Below, in pieces: positions 44,201 through 54,884 of a stretch of DNA of 64,000 bases. The stretch's first letter is position 1, and every line of letters starts with the position of its first letter. Made by a program: the position numbers and the translations under genes. This DNA comes from Macrocystis pyrifera (lineage: Eukaryota > Sar > Phaeophyceae > Laminariales > Laminariaceae), in contig JASSKH010000003.1 of NCBI GenBank assembly GCA_031763025.1, positions 19,066,977 to 19,130,976 on the forward strand. Reading direction: 5' to 3'. The notes beneath the pieces are model-generated. The model was not told where the DNA came from and did no database searches. It worked only from the letters and a program-made list of their open reading frames with translations.

Positions 44201-46518
44201 ACCAGCCGAAGGTCCAAATGAAGCGTGTTATAATAGCGGAGGAATTTACCCCTACGATAAACCACCCACCAGCAGATACTAACAATAGAGTCACACGGAA
44301 AACCGGGGATGGGGGGTGGATAAGATCGTCTGTAGCCCTAATTAACATCGCGAGGATATTAACCCGTTTAAGACTGGTTTCCCGTTCTCCGCACAAAACA
44401 CTCAAATTCTCAGTACTTTGTCTCCCAAGCGTGACTGCAGTCCTAGAGTATAAGGGTCGAACATTAATATTGCGATGTTGCCAACGGCTCAAGACGGAAA
44501 CATCGATCACCCAGTCAGTCATCGACCGAATCAACACCACTCCGAGAAACTTACTGCCGGCTGGCACTGTAAATGTCACACCATACACACAGGTAAACGA
44601 CTGCCTGGTACCAATTGAAAGCCAGACAGAACAGCAAACTATAGCAGTAGCTGACCACCCTTTCACTCGAGCATAGAGCGGTCTAGTTGGACCAGCTGCT
44701 TTCAAACCACCACGACCAATAAAATCGTGGTTTCGTCTGTCGCTGTACATGTTACATTCAAAAAGAAAGGCCTCCGCATGGGCGCCGGCACCCAAGTCGG
44801 TACCCATGCTTCGGGTGGGGAAGTATACCGCAGGATCGAGTCAATGCCAGGTGCTGCAGAAAGAAGGTGATACCCAGGTAGTCAGTACCGCAGTGTGAAA
44901 TAAGACAATGCCAATGGTTGTACATAGGATGAACGCAACAGCAGTAGTAAGTACTAGAAATACCACGCAAAAAAATTAAGTTGTCCTGATTGGTCGTCGT
45001 ACCAACTGTGCTGCCTGCCAACTGTATGTAACACGGGCAAGATGTGGCAAGGACATATTGGCGGCGAAATAGGGCCAGCACCGGAGGAAACCGCCGCTGT
45101 CGTGGCTGCAACTACTACAGTGCTTGTGTCAAAAACTGCTGTAGGAAGAGCGATCGGTGGTGTGGTGATCGGAAGGAGTGTGATGAATCTACCAGGTATT
45201 ATGCAGCAGTATTCATACGACAAGCAGTGACTGACGGTAAGGCCACTCTCCGCCTGTGGCGCTATTTTCAGTCATGGTGATGATCATGGCACATGCCCTC
45301 CCTTCCATGGCCAGCAAGACATCTGTAGGAGTTGGTGATCGTGTACACATCGACAAGATTACACATCGACAAGATTACGTGTAAACAGCAGTATATACTA
45401 TTAATAGCTGGTACCTGGTGTGATACAAGTGGCAGTAAAAAAACGCGAACTACTTCACTCGTACTTTGTTTCTTCACCTCTCCATGTCTGGATTGGTGGC
45501 GTGTGTATTTGATGTGATTTTCGTATCCAGTACGATGATATGGTCTGGCGTCTCTACTGTTGTTGCTGCCCTAAACCTTACAATGCAGTATCAGTATCAC
45601 TGCGTCGTGGTTTTGTGACCACAGAGCTTGTATCTCTCTCTTGGCTGAAGAATCGGCACAGACAAGCAGTGGTTGTGCTGGATGACGGCTAGAAAGAACG
45701 GTTTAAAGTGAAAAATACACACACTTGTAGTTGTACTTTTACTTTTGACCAGGTATTATTACTTGTATACAGGTGAACTATTTCAAGTACCAGGGTAGCA
45801 GGAACCAGGACAGAAGCAAGCACCGCGGCAGCGCCGCTGAATCATGTTCTGGTTCGGACACAGGAAGCACCAGCAGCACCAGCAGCAGCAGCAGCAGCAG
45901 CTGGCTCCGATTAGAACCGTCACCGAGAAGAGGCGACACACCAACGCGGGGGAAACGTTATTTAGACAAGTTGTCGGCGGTGCATCCTCCCGAAACGGAG
46001 TCGACTCATTCGGGGCCACAGCTTCACAACATGGAACCTGCTGCTGCCTGCTGCTGAAATGCAGTTGGGAGTTGGGAGACAGATGCACATCGACACATCG
46101 ACACGTGTATGCAGATGGTGTTTTGAGCTTCGCTTCGTACGAGGTAACACACAGGAACAGAGACAACATGAGGCGGAAACCAACCAACAACGGCACCCAC
46201 AACGCCAATACCATGGGCTCGCACCTTATCTGACGACGCGTCTGAGTCCTGGGCCCCAACAGCTCCATCTTGCACCCCGTGAAGCGCGGCCAGGAATCGT
46301 CGCCCCCCGGCCCGTCGAGCCTCGTCCTGTGCTGCACGCTCAGCCCCTTGTACGAGTCCTCTCAAAGGGCCGCCGATCCGCATTGCCGCGCTCTTGAAAC
46401 TGTGTCTCGACACACCCTGGGACGGCGCCTTTGCGAAGCCCGTGGCGAAGCCCACGCAGGCAGCATTGCACGCGAGTGCTGCGGTGGTGAACCGCATGCA
46501 TCGGTTGGATGCAGTCAT
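34960..46518 (-). CDS. Plastid-type ATP/ADP translocase (NTT), 10 exons, frameshifted in exon 8
   Basis: NTT/TLC-family carrier exchanging ATP and ADP across plastid envelope membranes, normally with 12 membrane helices. Exons: 46518-46225, 41650-41465, 40720-40343, 39626-39464, 38648-38512, 38148-38059, 37175-37113, 36670-36439, 35976-35821, 35154-34960. Diagnostic blocks: [113 protein letters not shown]. Allowing for one extra base in exon 8 the product is about 630 aa, usual for the family. Exon 1 carries a presequence ([20 protein letters not shown]...ATGFAKAP) resembling a bipartite plastid signal with Phe after the cleavage site. Its link to exon 2 over a 4.6-kb intron is phase-consistent but inferred. 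Intron 6 starts with GC (GAG/gcgagt). Confidence 0.9.
35236..35296 (-). repeat. 61-nt poly-G (C61 on the coding strand) in NTT intron 9
   Basis: The longest homopolymer in the window, 82 nt upstream of the NTT last-exon acceptor. The true length is uncertain because homopolymers of this size are hard to sequence. Confidence 0.9.
36288..36392 (-). mobile_element. TTACGGGG/TA MITE, copy 6, inverted (NTT intron 8)
   Basis: TIRs TTACGGGGGACCACAGTAAA and CTATGGTCCCCCGTAA with TA flanks, 105 bp. The internal part reads in reverse relative to copies 1-5. It lies 46 bp from the frameshifted exon 8. Confidence 0.88.
36518..36520 (-). other. One-base insertion (frameshift) in NTT exon 8
   Basis: On the coding strand the frame is GFFSLILF up to TTGTTTCGAGGG. 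The family's continuation ([20 protein letters not shown]) is encoded one base later. Deleting one T of TTT restores it, and exon 8 is 232 nt where 231 would keep phase with both neighbouring exons. Confidence 0.85.
37720..38040 (+). repeat. Degenerate 'tacatgatagcc.acc.ctgacccct' repeats in NTT intron 6
   Basis: About five diverged units of 50-80 bp sharing acatgatagcc.ac and c.ctga.cccta.taa. They lie next to the GC donor of this intron. Confidence 0.6.
38657..39330 (+). repeat. Tandem repeats in NTT intron 4
   Basis: 38657-38915 holds three ~100-bp units (ata.aatgaggcggtttcaagcagg...caaggggagcg), the third diverged. 38940-39170 has scattered atcatagctg words. 39220-39300 has a 50-bp direct repeat (atatcacctggatatcacttca). 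Confidence 0.75.
39850..40321 (+). repeat. Family B repeat and C25 tract in NTT intron 3
   Basis: 39870-40205 repeats the 'cacctcac...gcaagcaatg...tatggtcatacgactacgg' block of 29.5-30.2 kb, with gagtac + C runs. C25 at 40297-40321 starts about 21 nt inside the intron from the donor, as G25 on the coding strand. Confidence 0.75.
41651..46224 (-). other. Long first intron of NTT (4574 nt, inferred)
   Basis: Bounded by the donor AAG/gtgcga and the acceptor tttaaacag. It contains a foldback copy (44361-44457), a family E repeat (45605-45730), a CAG run (45868-45902) and TACCTGGTA words. ORFs at 44115-44807 (-) and 44218-44676 (+) overlap one another and match no family. Confidence 0.55.
45605..45730 (+). 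repeat. Dispersed repeat family E, copy 2
   Basis: Colinear with 23216-23345 ('tgtgaccacagagcttgtat' ... 'gaagaatcggcacagaca' ... 'gaacggttta') and also ends in (CA)n. Confidence 0.65.
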
Positions 46519-48822
46519 AGCTAGAAGCTAAGTGCGACGGTGCTGCTGAGCTACGACCAGCGAGTATATCGGTAGGATTTTAACCGAATCGACGGTTCAA
46601 AGCGACTTCGTGCAAGGAGCACGATTACTTGCTTCGATTGGGACGTCAGGCTGGACCAATGACCAGACTACACTGTGAGCACGCTGATGACTTGGCGTGG
46701 AGGGTCTTCGCTCGATGAAAGAAGCCGTGGAGGCTTGCTGAGCTCTTTGTAATGAGGTCAGGATTTTGGAAGCACATTCAAGTCGTGTCGTAGAAAAAAC
46801 ACGTAATATTAGGAAGGCGGGGACCAGTTGGGGGGGGGGGGGGGGGGGGATCATATTGTTAGCGCTTTCTCGCCGCTGTTGCAGCACTTCGCTACGTTAT
46901 ATCGCTTCTCTACCCTTGCGCCTTGCCTCCTTTACCTATCCTACGCAAGCGACACTGGTACCCAGGGATTTCCGTTTGCTCGCGCGTGGATTGCCAGAGC
47001 TTGGTCCGCCACAGCAGGTGCAGTCAGTCTTGTCCAGAGTGCATGCTTTATGAAGAGATTGCTCATGTGTGTGTAGCGAGTACCACTCGGATGCCAGGGT
47101 GTCAGGGAGCGCCCCACAACGTCGCTCTGTCCATTCTCGGCCAACAAGAACAAGTGCTACCATGCCTGCATTGCTCCCGAGGTCGAAGGGGGTAGCCTAC
47201 GCCGTGCTTGCCGCTTCTGTGCGTTTCGACTTGAGTCGGCTGTTGGGCTGCCAGTAAACTGGTTGGCACCTCGCTGCGTAGGGGGAGGTAGCAGTCGATT
47301 GAGGCAGACACCAGCTACATTTGATATCAGGTGCACCGATGAACAGCAGTGGTCCCACCGCGTCAATGATCATGCGACATGTCTCCCTGCGTTGCCTGGC
47401 CCCAGTCGTTCACGCTAGACGTGCTGACGTAGTCGGCTGTGCGTGCCCAGCACAATAGAACTCTGGAAGTCTCCTGCTGCTTACAAATTGGAAAGTTCAC
47501 TTGCATGTTGAGGTGGTATCATCATCAGCTCGGCTTGGGGACAGGTCTCCGTATTTCCCTTTGTGCTACTGCTACACGTTTGGAGCCTGTTTGTGTGGGG
47601 TGTGGGGTGTGGGCGATAGATTGGTCCTGCGTGTTGCAGTCTATTAATACAGTACAAGTGGTTGTCTATGATGGATACCCTGCCAATGCAGAAGACAATC
47701 GTCCAATCCCATATTTGTATCCTACGGCCTCGTACTCCGTTGTGACTTACACATATGCCCGGATAGAGTACTCGTTCGTACAAGTACGTTCAGTACCAGT
47801 GGTAGAGGGAAGCTCGTTCGTTTCTGTGCAACACGCTGACACTATTAATACCACGTGTAACGTGTGCGAGCATGCCAGGTACCAGGTATCATGCACCGGG
47901 CATAACGTATGCAGCAGCAGTACTCCTGTGCTTGTACAGCAGCAGCAGCAGGTATCCTACGGTATGACGAAAGGCATGTGTCCGATATACCGTACAACCA
48001 CAGGCGGTCTATTGCGAGTATATAACAAAAAGGCAACACGACCGGCTGTGTAAACGGCTGGTGCGGGCTTGCATAGCAGTCCTACGGGTGCTGGAAAATA
48101 CTGCTTGACATCCGAAATAGCACTTTACCTGTGATAAATACGTACGTACTGGTACCTGGTATTAATCTGGTACCCACCAGGTATGGGACTTTGCTGTTTG
48201 TGTCCATTGCAGAACCTCGTTACACACTTACGCCTCAAATGAATTGGTTTTCCCTCGGCTAGTGGCGGTGCGCCGCCATGAAGCCCTTACCTGTGCCATC
48301 ATTGTTATTGATACTGCTGTCATCATATGCATACATGAATACAACACGACCTATCCGCACTACGAGTACTACTATGTACGAATGGGTACCAGGTATGTTA
48401 CAGCACCAGTACGATACTGCTGTTGCAGCATTAGGACAAGTTTTGAACTTATTATTAAAAGTAGGATATTCGACCGTCTTCTCGTGTTCTCTCTGAGCGG
48501 CGTCGCGACGGCGCCTCCCGATGAAGAGTATCAGAACCGTCGCCGTCCCGACAAACCATAAAGCGGAATGTTGTTGTTTATTTGTCCAAGTCGATTTGAG
48601 CGCTGATGTGATCAGTTCGTTCTTGCTAGCTCAACGGGCGGTGGAGATTCGACCCACTAGAAATATTGCTGCACTCGTAATAACCTGGGTATTGTTGTAT
48701 TGACAATACACCCTCCCCGCTCTTGCCGCCGCCGTTGACCCCTTCCTCTCTCTCCCCCTCACTTCTACCCTCTCCCCCTCTCTCCTTGCGCCAGGTTTAT
48801 CTAAGTGTTGAACCCCTTCGCT
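46519..48822. other. Divergent spacer between NTT (-) and TatA (+)
   Basis: 2.3 kb. G20 at 46830-46849, TACCAGGTA words near 47875 and 48150-48185, and a pyrimidine-rich stretch (about 48725-48795, mainly ccctctc) just before the TatA ATG that may be its core promoter or leader. No TATA box stands out. A short ATG frame at 47162 and a terminal-exon-like stretch at 48505-48561 were considered and not called. Confidence 0.5.
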
Positions 48823-51816
48823 ATGACCATGAAGTTCGTCTGCGTGTTCGTCTGCGCTTGCGCTATGGCCGCCAAGTTCACGGAGGCGTTCGTGCCCGTG
48901 TTCGGTGGCCGCAGCGGCCGCGCTGGGCTTATCGAGTCCACCTCTCGCCAGGCATCGATGTCGCGCCTGGTAGAATCGAGGTGGGCCACCTTGTCCACCG
49001 CACGCGGGGTTTATTTTCAAATACTGCAGGCGTTTCGACTTGGCCATCTCTGTTGCAGTACGTACGGACGGTATGTTTCAAGGGGTTTTCCACCGCACGT
49101 GGGGTTTCTATTCGTACGCTGCAGGCGTTTTGATTTCGCCTTTTCTGTCGCAGAAGGGAAGCAATGCATTCATTTAAGATGTTCGAATTCGTAGCTGCTG
49201 TTTTGTTGGTTCCGGTCTCAAGAACATGACACGTGTGCACGTGCCCAAACCTTGCCGATCTCGCCCCCTTGTCCCCTCCGCCTCCGATCCCCGAAGCAGG
49301 CAAAACGCCTTCACACACACATCCTTCGCCGCGCCGGTGTCCTCTCGATCTGCGGAGAGGCGATCGTCTTCCGCTACAACGACCATGGGTGTCTTCGGCC
49401 TGGGCGCGCCGGAGATCGCGGTCTGCCTCGCTGTAGCCGCGCTTATCCTTGGCCCCGACAAGCTGGCAGGTCAGTGGCAGGTTATACCATGCCGTGCCAA
49501 CCATCTCTGATTCGACCAAGCTTCTCAGCTAAAATAGCTACCAACTATATTTGCGATCCCGCGTGTGAGTTTTAGTTTGTTCTTCAGGCTCTAGTTTATT
49601 ATTCTACCCTGGGTTTGTTTGTCGGATTGCCTGTGCATTTTTTTTTCGTACGGTGGATTATGGGTGCCAAGGCAGGCAGAGGAAACCGACGAAAGTAATG
49701 GCATAATACCCCACCTTTTTACCGTCGCGGCATAACCCAGCAGTGTATTCGGACAGCGCCCCCATGTCCGCACTGCAGTTATACCGTACTATTAGTAGTA
49801 GCTGTTTCGTACGTATCGCCCTGGCCGGAAATATGCGGACCGTTTGCTCTTCATGCGTGCCAGGAATACTGCAACGGTGCTTAAGTTGCGTCTAGTATAG
49901 TCTACCAGGTAGTCCAGAGTGGTCGTGTGTTTTCTTGTCGATGGACGCCACCCGTCATCCAGACTTTGATGCGCGGTTAGTCGTTTGTTTTGCATTTAGT
50001 TTGTTGATAAAATAATCACAAAAACGACGACCAACGGTCCTGAAGCTCAAGTTTGTGGCTTCTATACAGAGTACGCCCAAAGAGATTTGCGATTCCGCTC
50101 CTGATATATAGCCGTTGAATATTCCAAGGTGGAGGTGTTGCAATATTCCTCATGCTGGGATTCGTCAAAACGGATAACACGGCGTAACGATAGCATTGCG
50201 CGTTGTCTTCTTCTTGCCATTTTGTGCGAATCAGGCGTGGCCAAGGACGTCGGCAAGATGGCGGGAGAGCTGAAGGATGTGCCAAAGGAGTTCCAGGTGT
50301 GGCAGGCGTTTCTTTCCTCATTTTTTTGTTCCTTTTTCTTCGGTGCTGTCGAGCAGAGCCGTACGAACTGCGGCGCTATGTGCCCGCTGGGTATATGGCA
50401 CTTCGTGACACGAAAAGTTGAGGGCCGCCACCGGCGCTGTACTGCACTCCGACCAAAGCGTGTGCTACTTGGAAGGCTTGCTGCGGCAGGGGTTACGGCA
50501 GGGGTTAAGCCCGTTTCAGAGTGCTGAATTCGAAAGCTGGAATCTCGATTTTAAAATCACGTTAACGCGACATTTCCCCCACGAAACCCCTTGTGGAAGC
50601 GTTAGACGGGTGCTTGTGTGCCAGGTATATGTGTATCTAATTGACACGCAAGTTCAAATTCGGCATTTTAACAATCTTGCCTCCCCGCCGGGGGTGAGAT
50701 TCCAGCTTCCAGGTTCCGAAAAAATATTTTAAACAGGGCTTCATACTTTTGATTTTGAGCACTATCATTTGTCACTGAAACAGCTCCTCAACTATCATGC
50801 CCCCAATATCATCGGATTTGATGCACATTTTACTCACATTTTGTACAGATTTTATGCACATTTTGGCTCATTCTTCGTTAGATACCTTGCCCATGGGATT
50901 TGTATCGGCATTAGTTTTCTTTTCAAGTTCTCTCAAAATCGCTCGTTGGTATTATTTTTTTCGAGGGTGCTCGGCAAAAAGAGAAAACGACCCACAATCC
51001 TTCCCAGTGTCAAGATCAAAAACAAACCAGTACTGTAGTGCGTTGGGATTTCTGGACGAAATTACGAAAAGCCAATTTTTCATAGTTGTATCTTACTTGA
51101 TTCTAGTATACCCCCCCCCCCCCTGCCTGGGTCTCGAAATTGGGTAGAGGGGTGTCGGGATTTTTTTTTTTCTTAGGGGACCCCTGGTACTCTTAAAATG
51201 AGGAGCCTCAGAAAGGTTAGTATTGTGGGTGCTATCCCGTGGGAGCACGGAGCACGGGCCTTGGTGTCGTATGGCAATGAATGGCATGGTCGTTGCTGCA
51301 GCAGCTGGCTGACAGCGTGAGTGGGTGGATCGACTAATCCGACTGCATCTCTTTACGCGTATACTTCGGGCATTGTGATGTTTTATTTTTCTACTGGCGT
51401 GCTTCGTGCAGCAGCATCTCCTCGCGTGTTACCTTTACCATCGATAAAAACGGTATGTAAGGCATGCCATACACCGTGTCTAGGTGACAAAACCAACCAC
51501 GATACAGCCCTTTGTTCGAGCTACGGTTGCTCCTATCATGAACCGCTTGAGGATTGACCCGGATTGACCAACGAACGCTTCGCCTGCGCGAATGGGATGG
51601 TCCGCAATGTACTCTAATCGCAACACCTCAGTGACTTTACTTAACTCCCGCGCACTGACTCTTGGTGCATTGGGGTTTCGATGCATCGGGCAGGCGGGTA
51701 TTGAGGAGGGGGAGAAGAAGGCCGCCCGGACCATCTCGGAAATCGAATCGACGTCGGCGCCCGTCGTGGACGCCGAGCCTGCCGAGAAAAAGGAAGAGGA
51801 GACTGAGAAGGCGTGA
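48823..51816 (+). CDS. Sec-independent (twin-arginine) translocase subunit, TatA/Hcf106 type, 4 exons, 170 aa
   Basis: Thylakoid pore or receptor subunit of the cpTat pathway, which moves folded proteins into the lumen. Exons 48823-48980, 49300-49469, 50235-50296, 51694-51816; introns of 319, 765 and 1397 nt, all GT-AG, and phases agree. Residues 1-22 are a signal peptide (MKFVCVFVCACAMAAKF) with likely cleavage at TEA-FVP; Phe at +1 is the plastid signature of red complex plastids. A Ser/Arg-rich transit region follows to about residue 81. The mature domain is MGVFGLGAPEIAVCLAVAAL then ILGPDKLA: membrane helix about 90-103, GP hinge 104-105. An amphipathic helix with VAKDVGKMAGELKDVPKEFQ leads to a Glu-rich tail. 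GAPE and LAxVAKxxGK lean towards Hcf106/TatB over Tha4/TatA. Two in-frame ATGs (48823, 48829) are possible starts. Confidence 0.9.
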
Positions 51817-53282
51817 AGTAAATCCCATGCATCGCGGGGGCTGTGGAGAGTTGACTGCTGCGTGTCGGCAGTCTGTTTCTTTTGTAGTTTTTGTCGCCAT
51901 TACTGCAAGTAGGCAATGACTACTGTACAGCAGTACGCCTATGATCGTTACGAATGACGGACGTACCGCGCGTTGAAATCTCGAGCGTTCGTTGAGCGGT
52001 GAGTATTCCGCCATCCGATTGTCTCCGCCATGTCAGAGAGGAGAGGGGGGGGGGGGGGGTGTGGAGATGAGGTAATACTTGGTATCGGCTTAATGTGTGA
52101 TTATAGTTCCACGGTGAAGCAATGTTGCTGCTGTTTCGCCTGGCGGAGGGAGAAACGCCTGCTCGCGTGCCGTGACGCCTAGACGCATGCGTACCCTGTT
52201 GCGTGTGCCTTGTCTTTTCTAGTTTTTTTTGTTGATATGTCGGATCGTCAGCGATGTCGCAACCCTTGATCCTCTCTACGTTTCTGCCTGCAAGGTATTT
52301 ACGTAATTGTCTGTGCGGCGTTTCAGGGTTAGGAATCAGCCCTCTGTTTCGTCAGAGGCCACAAGATTTTGGAGCCATAAGAGCTACGAGTATGTGTTTC
52401 CATTCGGCAACTCCCCCTTGGGCGGTTTTCGGTTTTCTTTTCTTTTTCGCGTCCATAGAAGGGGTAAGGGGACACAAAACGCTGTCGGCTTTCGACGCAA
52501 GACGCTACCGGAAGAAGTACTAGAGTTGCAGCAGTTGTCCCACGACGGTGACCTGTCGCGATTTTAGAGGTTACAGTGTTACACCAGTATTGCAGACTGG
52601 TATTACAGTAGACGTTACGTGGTTGCAAGTTGCAAGGTTTGGGGTAAGGCGGGGTGTCCAACTTTGTGCAACCTTTTGTTTTTGGCGGTACCGTAGTCGA
52701 TTGAAAGATGATATTTCTAGTCGGCGAGTACGTTGATCACACGCGCTCCACCCACGAGACTACCACGCAGCAACGATACGGTGGATACGATGATACGGAT
52801 ATACGATCGATGTTACGGGGTTTCTAGTACTTGGGTGAAAGCTGATGAGCAGGCGATGTCTGGTGGGTACATTCCAAGGGAAAATGCTTCCGTGTCCGTT
52901 CATCCGAACAAAATCTCTTGAGAAATCAAGTGAAAAACATGTCCCCCCTCATCTGTTAGTTATTTCTTCGAAGTTACTCGTACAACAGCTGTTTTTCTTT
53001 TCATACTGTCCTTTTCGAGAACAAGAAACAGCTTGCAGAAGACTGAGAATAAGACGTCAGTCAAGTGTCGTAGTTGGTTGGTGATGGTAAAACCCTTTTA
53101 CTATAATACTTTGTTTCCTTTTTTTTTTTTCCATTTGTTCTCTTCGCCCTTCTTTTCTCTCTCCCTCCTACTGTATTAATAGTCGTAACTCAGAGCCGAG
53201 GTCACAGGCAAGCTCTCCCCCCCCCCCCCCCCTCCTCACTGCGGTATTTGCCTTGCATTTTTATCGCCACAAGAAGAGTTCA

Positions 53283-53475
53283 ACCCTCTCTTCCCTCGTC
53301 GACTCCCGTCGAATTGAGCCTGCCCGCGCTATGCGCTCTCAGCAGTTGATTGCTTGTTATTTTGAAAAAATCAAGAATTTCTCTGCACGGTGGGATTTGA
53401 ACTCACGGAATCCCTACTATAGACCACCCTTGCGACCCAAACACAATTCTACAGTACTTGCAAGTAATTTGTCCA
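53283..53475 (-). mobile_element. SINE-like repeat, second family, minus-strand copy
   Basis: On the minus strand it has a B-box-like GAGTTCAAATCCC (53404-53392) within 'ggattccgtgagttcaaatc', then 'gagagcgcatagcg.gggcag', then 'cgacgggagtcgacgaggga'. The same order occurs on the plus strand at 62940-63070. The upstream word 'gaattgtgtttgggtcgcaa' is also at 26561-26582. Confidence 0.55.
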
Positions 53476-54426
53476 CCCACGAGAGGTCGCAGTGCAGAAC
53501 TCAAACCAAACGACCTCAGAGTGTGCTAAGGAGCTGGAAATAACCCACGCGTGACACTTCTTCTGTATCATATATAGGAACAAGTGAACGCGTCTCTGCT
53601 GCCTCTGGCTTACCGCAGGTAACCGGCGTATAAGGCCGAGGAAAAATAGTCGTTCGTTCACCTCGACGTTGTTGGCCATCGACTATCTGTCGCTTCCAAC
53701 GGCTCTCTTAACACACTATCATTCATAGAACCTACTCCGGCAGCATCACACGCACCAAAGGCGTGTCTTTCCCCTTATCAAGAACAGGTCAAGGCCTCCT
53801 CCCGCCGTCGAATGTTCGATTCGAATATTCGAGTTCGTGGTGCTTCGTATTGGTCCTGGCCATATCGATCAACCAAGTTACGAGCGTTGCATTAGTGCTC
53901 CCAACACGTTTGGCTTCGTCCACTCCACATATCAGTACTCCTCTCGGTACGTTTTCGAGTAACACGGCACACAAGACACAGCCCAAACGACACCGCACTC
54001 GACTGCATTTGCTGCTACTGTACCAGCTGCTTGGTAGGTACCAGGTAATAATGTTTAACGTACTCATGTGAGATGTAACGATGTATTAACAGCGCACTGA
54101 CTGCGTGACCTTGAAAACAGGCGTGCGTGAAATATTCCGCATTGATGCTGCAATGCTGAAATGTTAAGCTCTACAGCACCAAGAACATGCAAGTACAGGG
54201 GGGAACAGGTTGTTCGACCTCTCCAGCGCAGAACTGCTGCATGATGACTGCTGTACTAAGACTGAGATGTTGATAGTGATGAGAGATCGTCACCCCCCCC
54301 CCCCCCCCCCCCCATCCCCCCCATCTCCTTAATATCGATCCACAAAAGTCGGCCTCTTCCCCACCAAACTCTACTCTACAGTACATGCGGCGCTGAGGTT
54401 GCCTGTTCAGCCAGCGGCGAGCGAGC

Positions 54427-54541
54427 TTACGCGGTATCAACGTCGGGCACGGGAGCCTCGTTTTCCTCTTTTAGCAGGAAGCAAACACTAGCCGCGGCAT
54501 AGGCAGTGGCAGCAGCGACAGCAAAAATTGTCGACCGTAAG
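54427..54541 (-). CDS. Possible alternative terminal exon of the LHC gene
   Basis: Acceptor gaacgccttcag, phase 2, then LRSTIFAVAAATAYAAASVC, then FLLKEENEAPVPDVDTA and TAA. It would join in frame to exon 8 of the LHC gene exactly as the proximal exon does, replacing the [17 protein letters not shown] end with an extra hydrophobic segment and an acidic tail. It lies downstream of the proximal exon's stop. It could instead be chance or part of another gene. No transcript evidence is available. Confidence 0.35.
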
Positions 54542-54884
54542 CTGAAGGCGTTCTTCACGGACAAACAGCAAACCACAGCAGTATCTGTCGAAAAAAAATC
54601 CCGGCCCCTCCCCCCCCATCCCGACCTCTTCCGCCGCACAGCAACAGGGTAAGCTTTCAATAGAACTCCCTCTGTGTGCCAAAATAACATTGCACCTCCT
54701 TATTGCCGTGTATGTACCGCAATGCGTTCAGGCCGTTCGGCACGCCACTAGCCCAGGGCCCGGACCAATGAAAACGACGTAAAACGTCGTGTCCGCAACG
54801 ACCGATCAAGACCAATACGGCTCGGTCATCACTACTACGACACGCTTTCTCCAGCCACCGCCACCACAGCCGTTGTCGCCCCCT

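Larger units (their letters stand above)
51817..54884. other. Convergent spacer between TatA and LHC 3' ends
   Basis: Contains G15 at 52045-52059, C16 at 53217-53232, a SINE-like copy (53283-53475), C21 at 54293-54313 and the possible alternative LHC terminal exon (54427-54541). An ORF at 52307-52567 (+, 86 codons, ending LPEEVLELQQLSHDGDLSRF) looks somewhat protein-like but matches no family. Confidence 0.5.

Noticed and set aside
44115..44807. 230-codon minus-strand ORF inside the NTT first intron
   Set aside because: It crosses a foldback repeat, matches no family, and overlaps a plus-strand ORF of 152 codons over the same DNA.
47162..47260. Short plus-strand gene start with a signal-peptide-like segment (MPALLPRSKGVAYAVLAASV)
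   Set aside because: No continuing exon with a recognisable family was found; the possible end at 48505-48561 (PPDEEYQNRRRPDKP) cannot be linked.
52307..52567. 86-codon plus-strand ORF ending LPEEVLELQQLSHDGDLSRF
   Set aside because: Partly protein-like, but no family, no splice context linking it to TatA, and an overlapping alternative frame.
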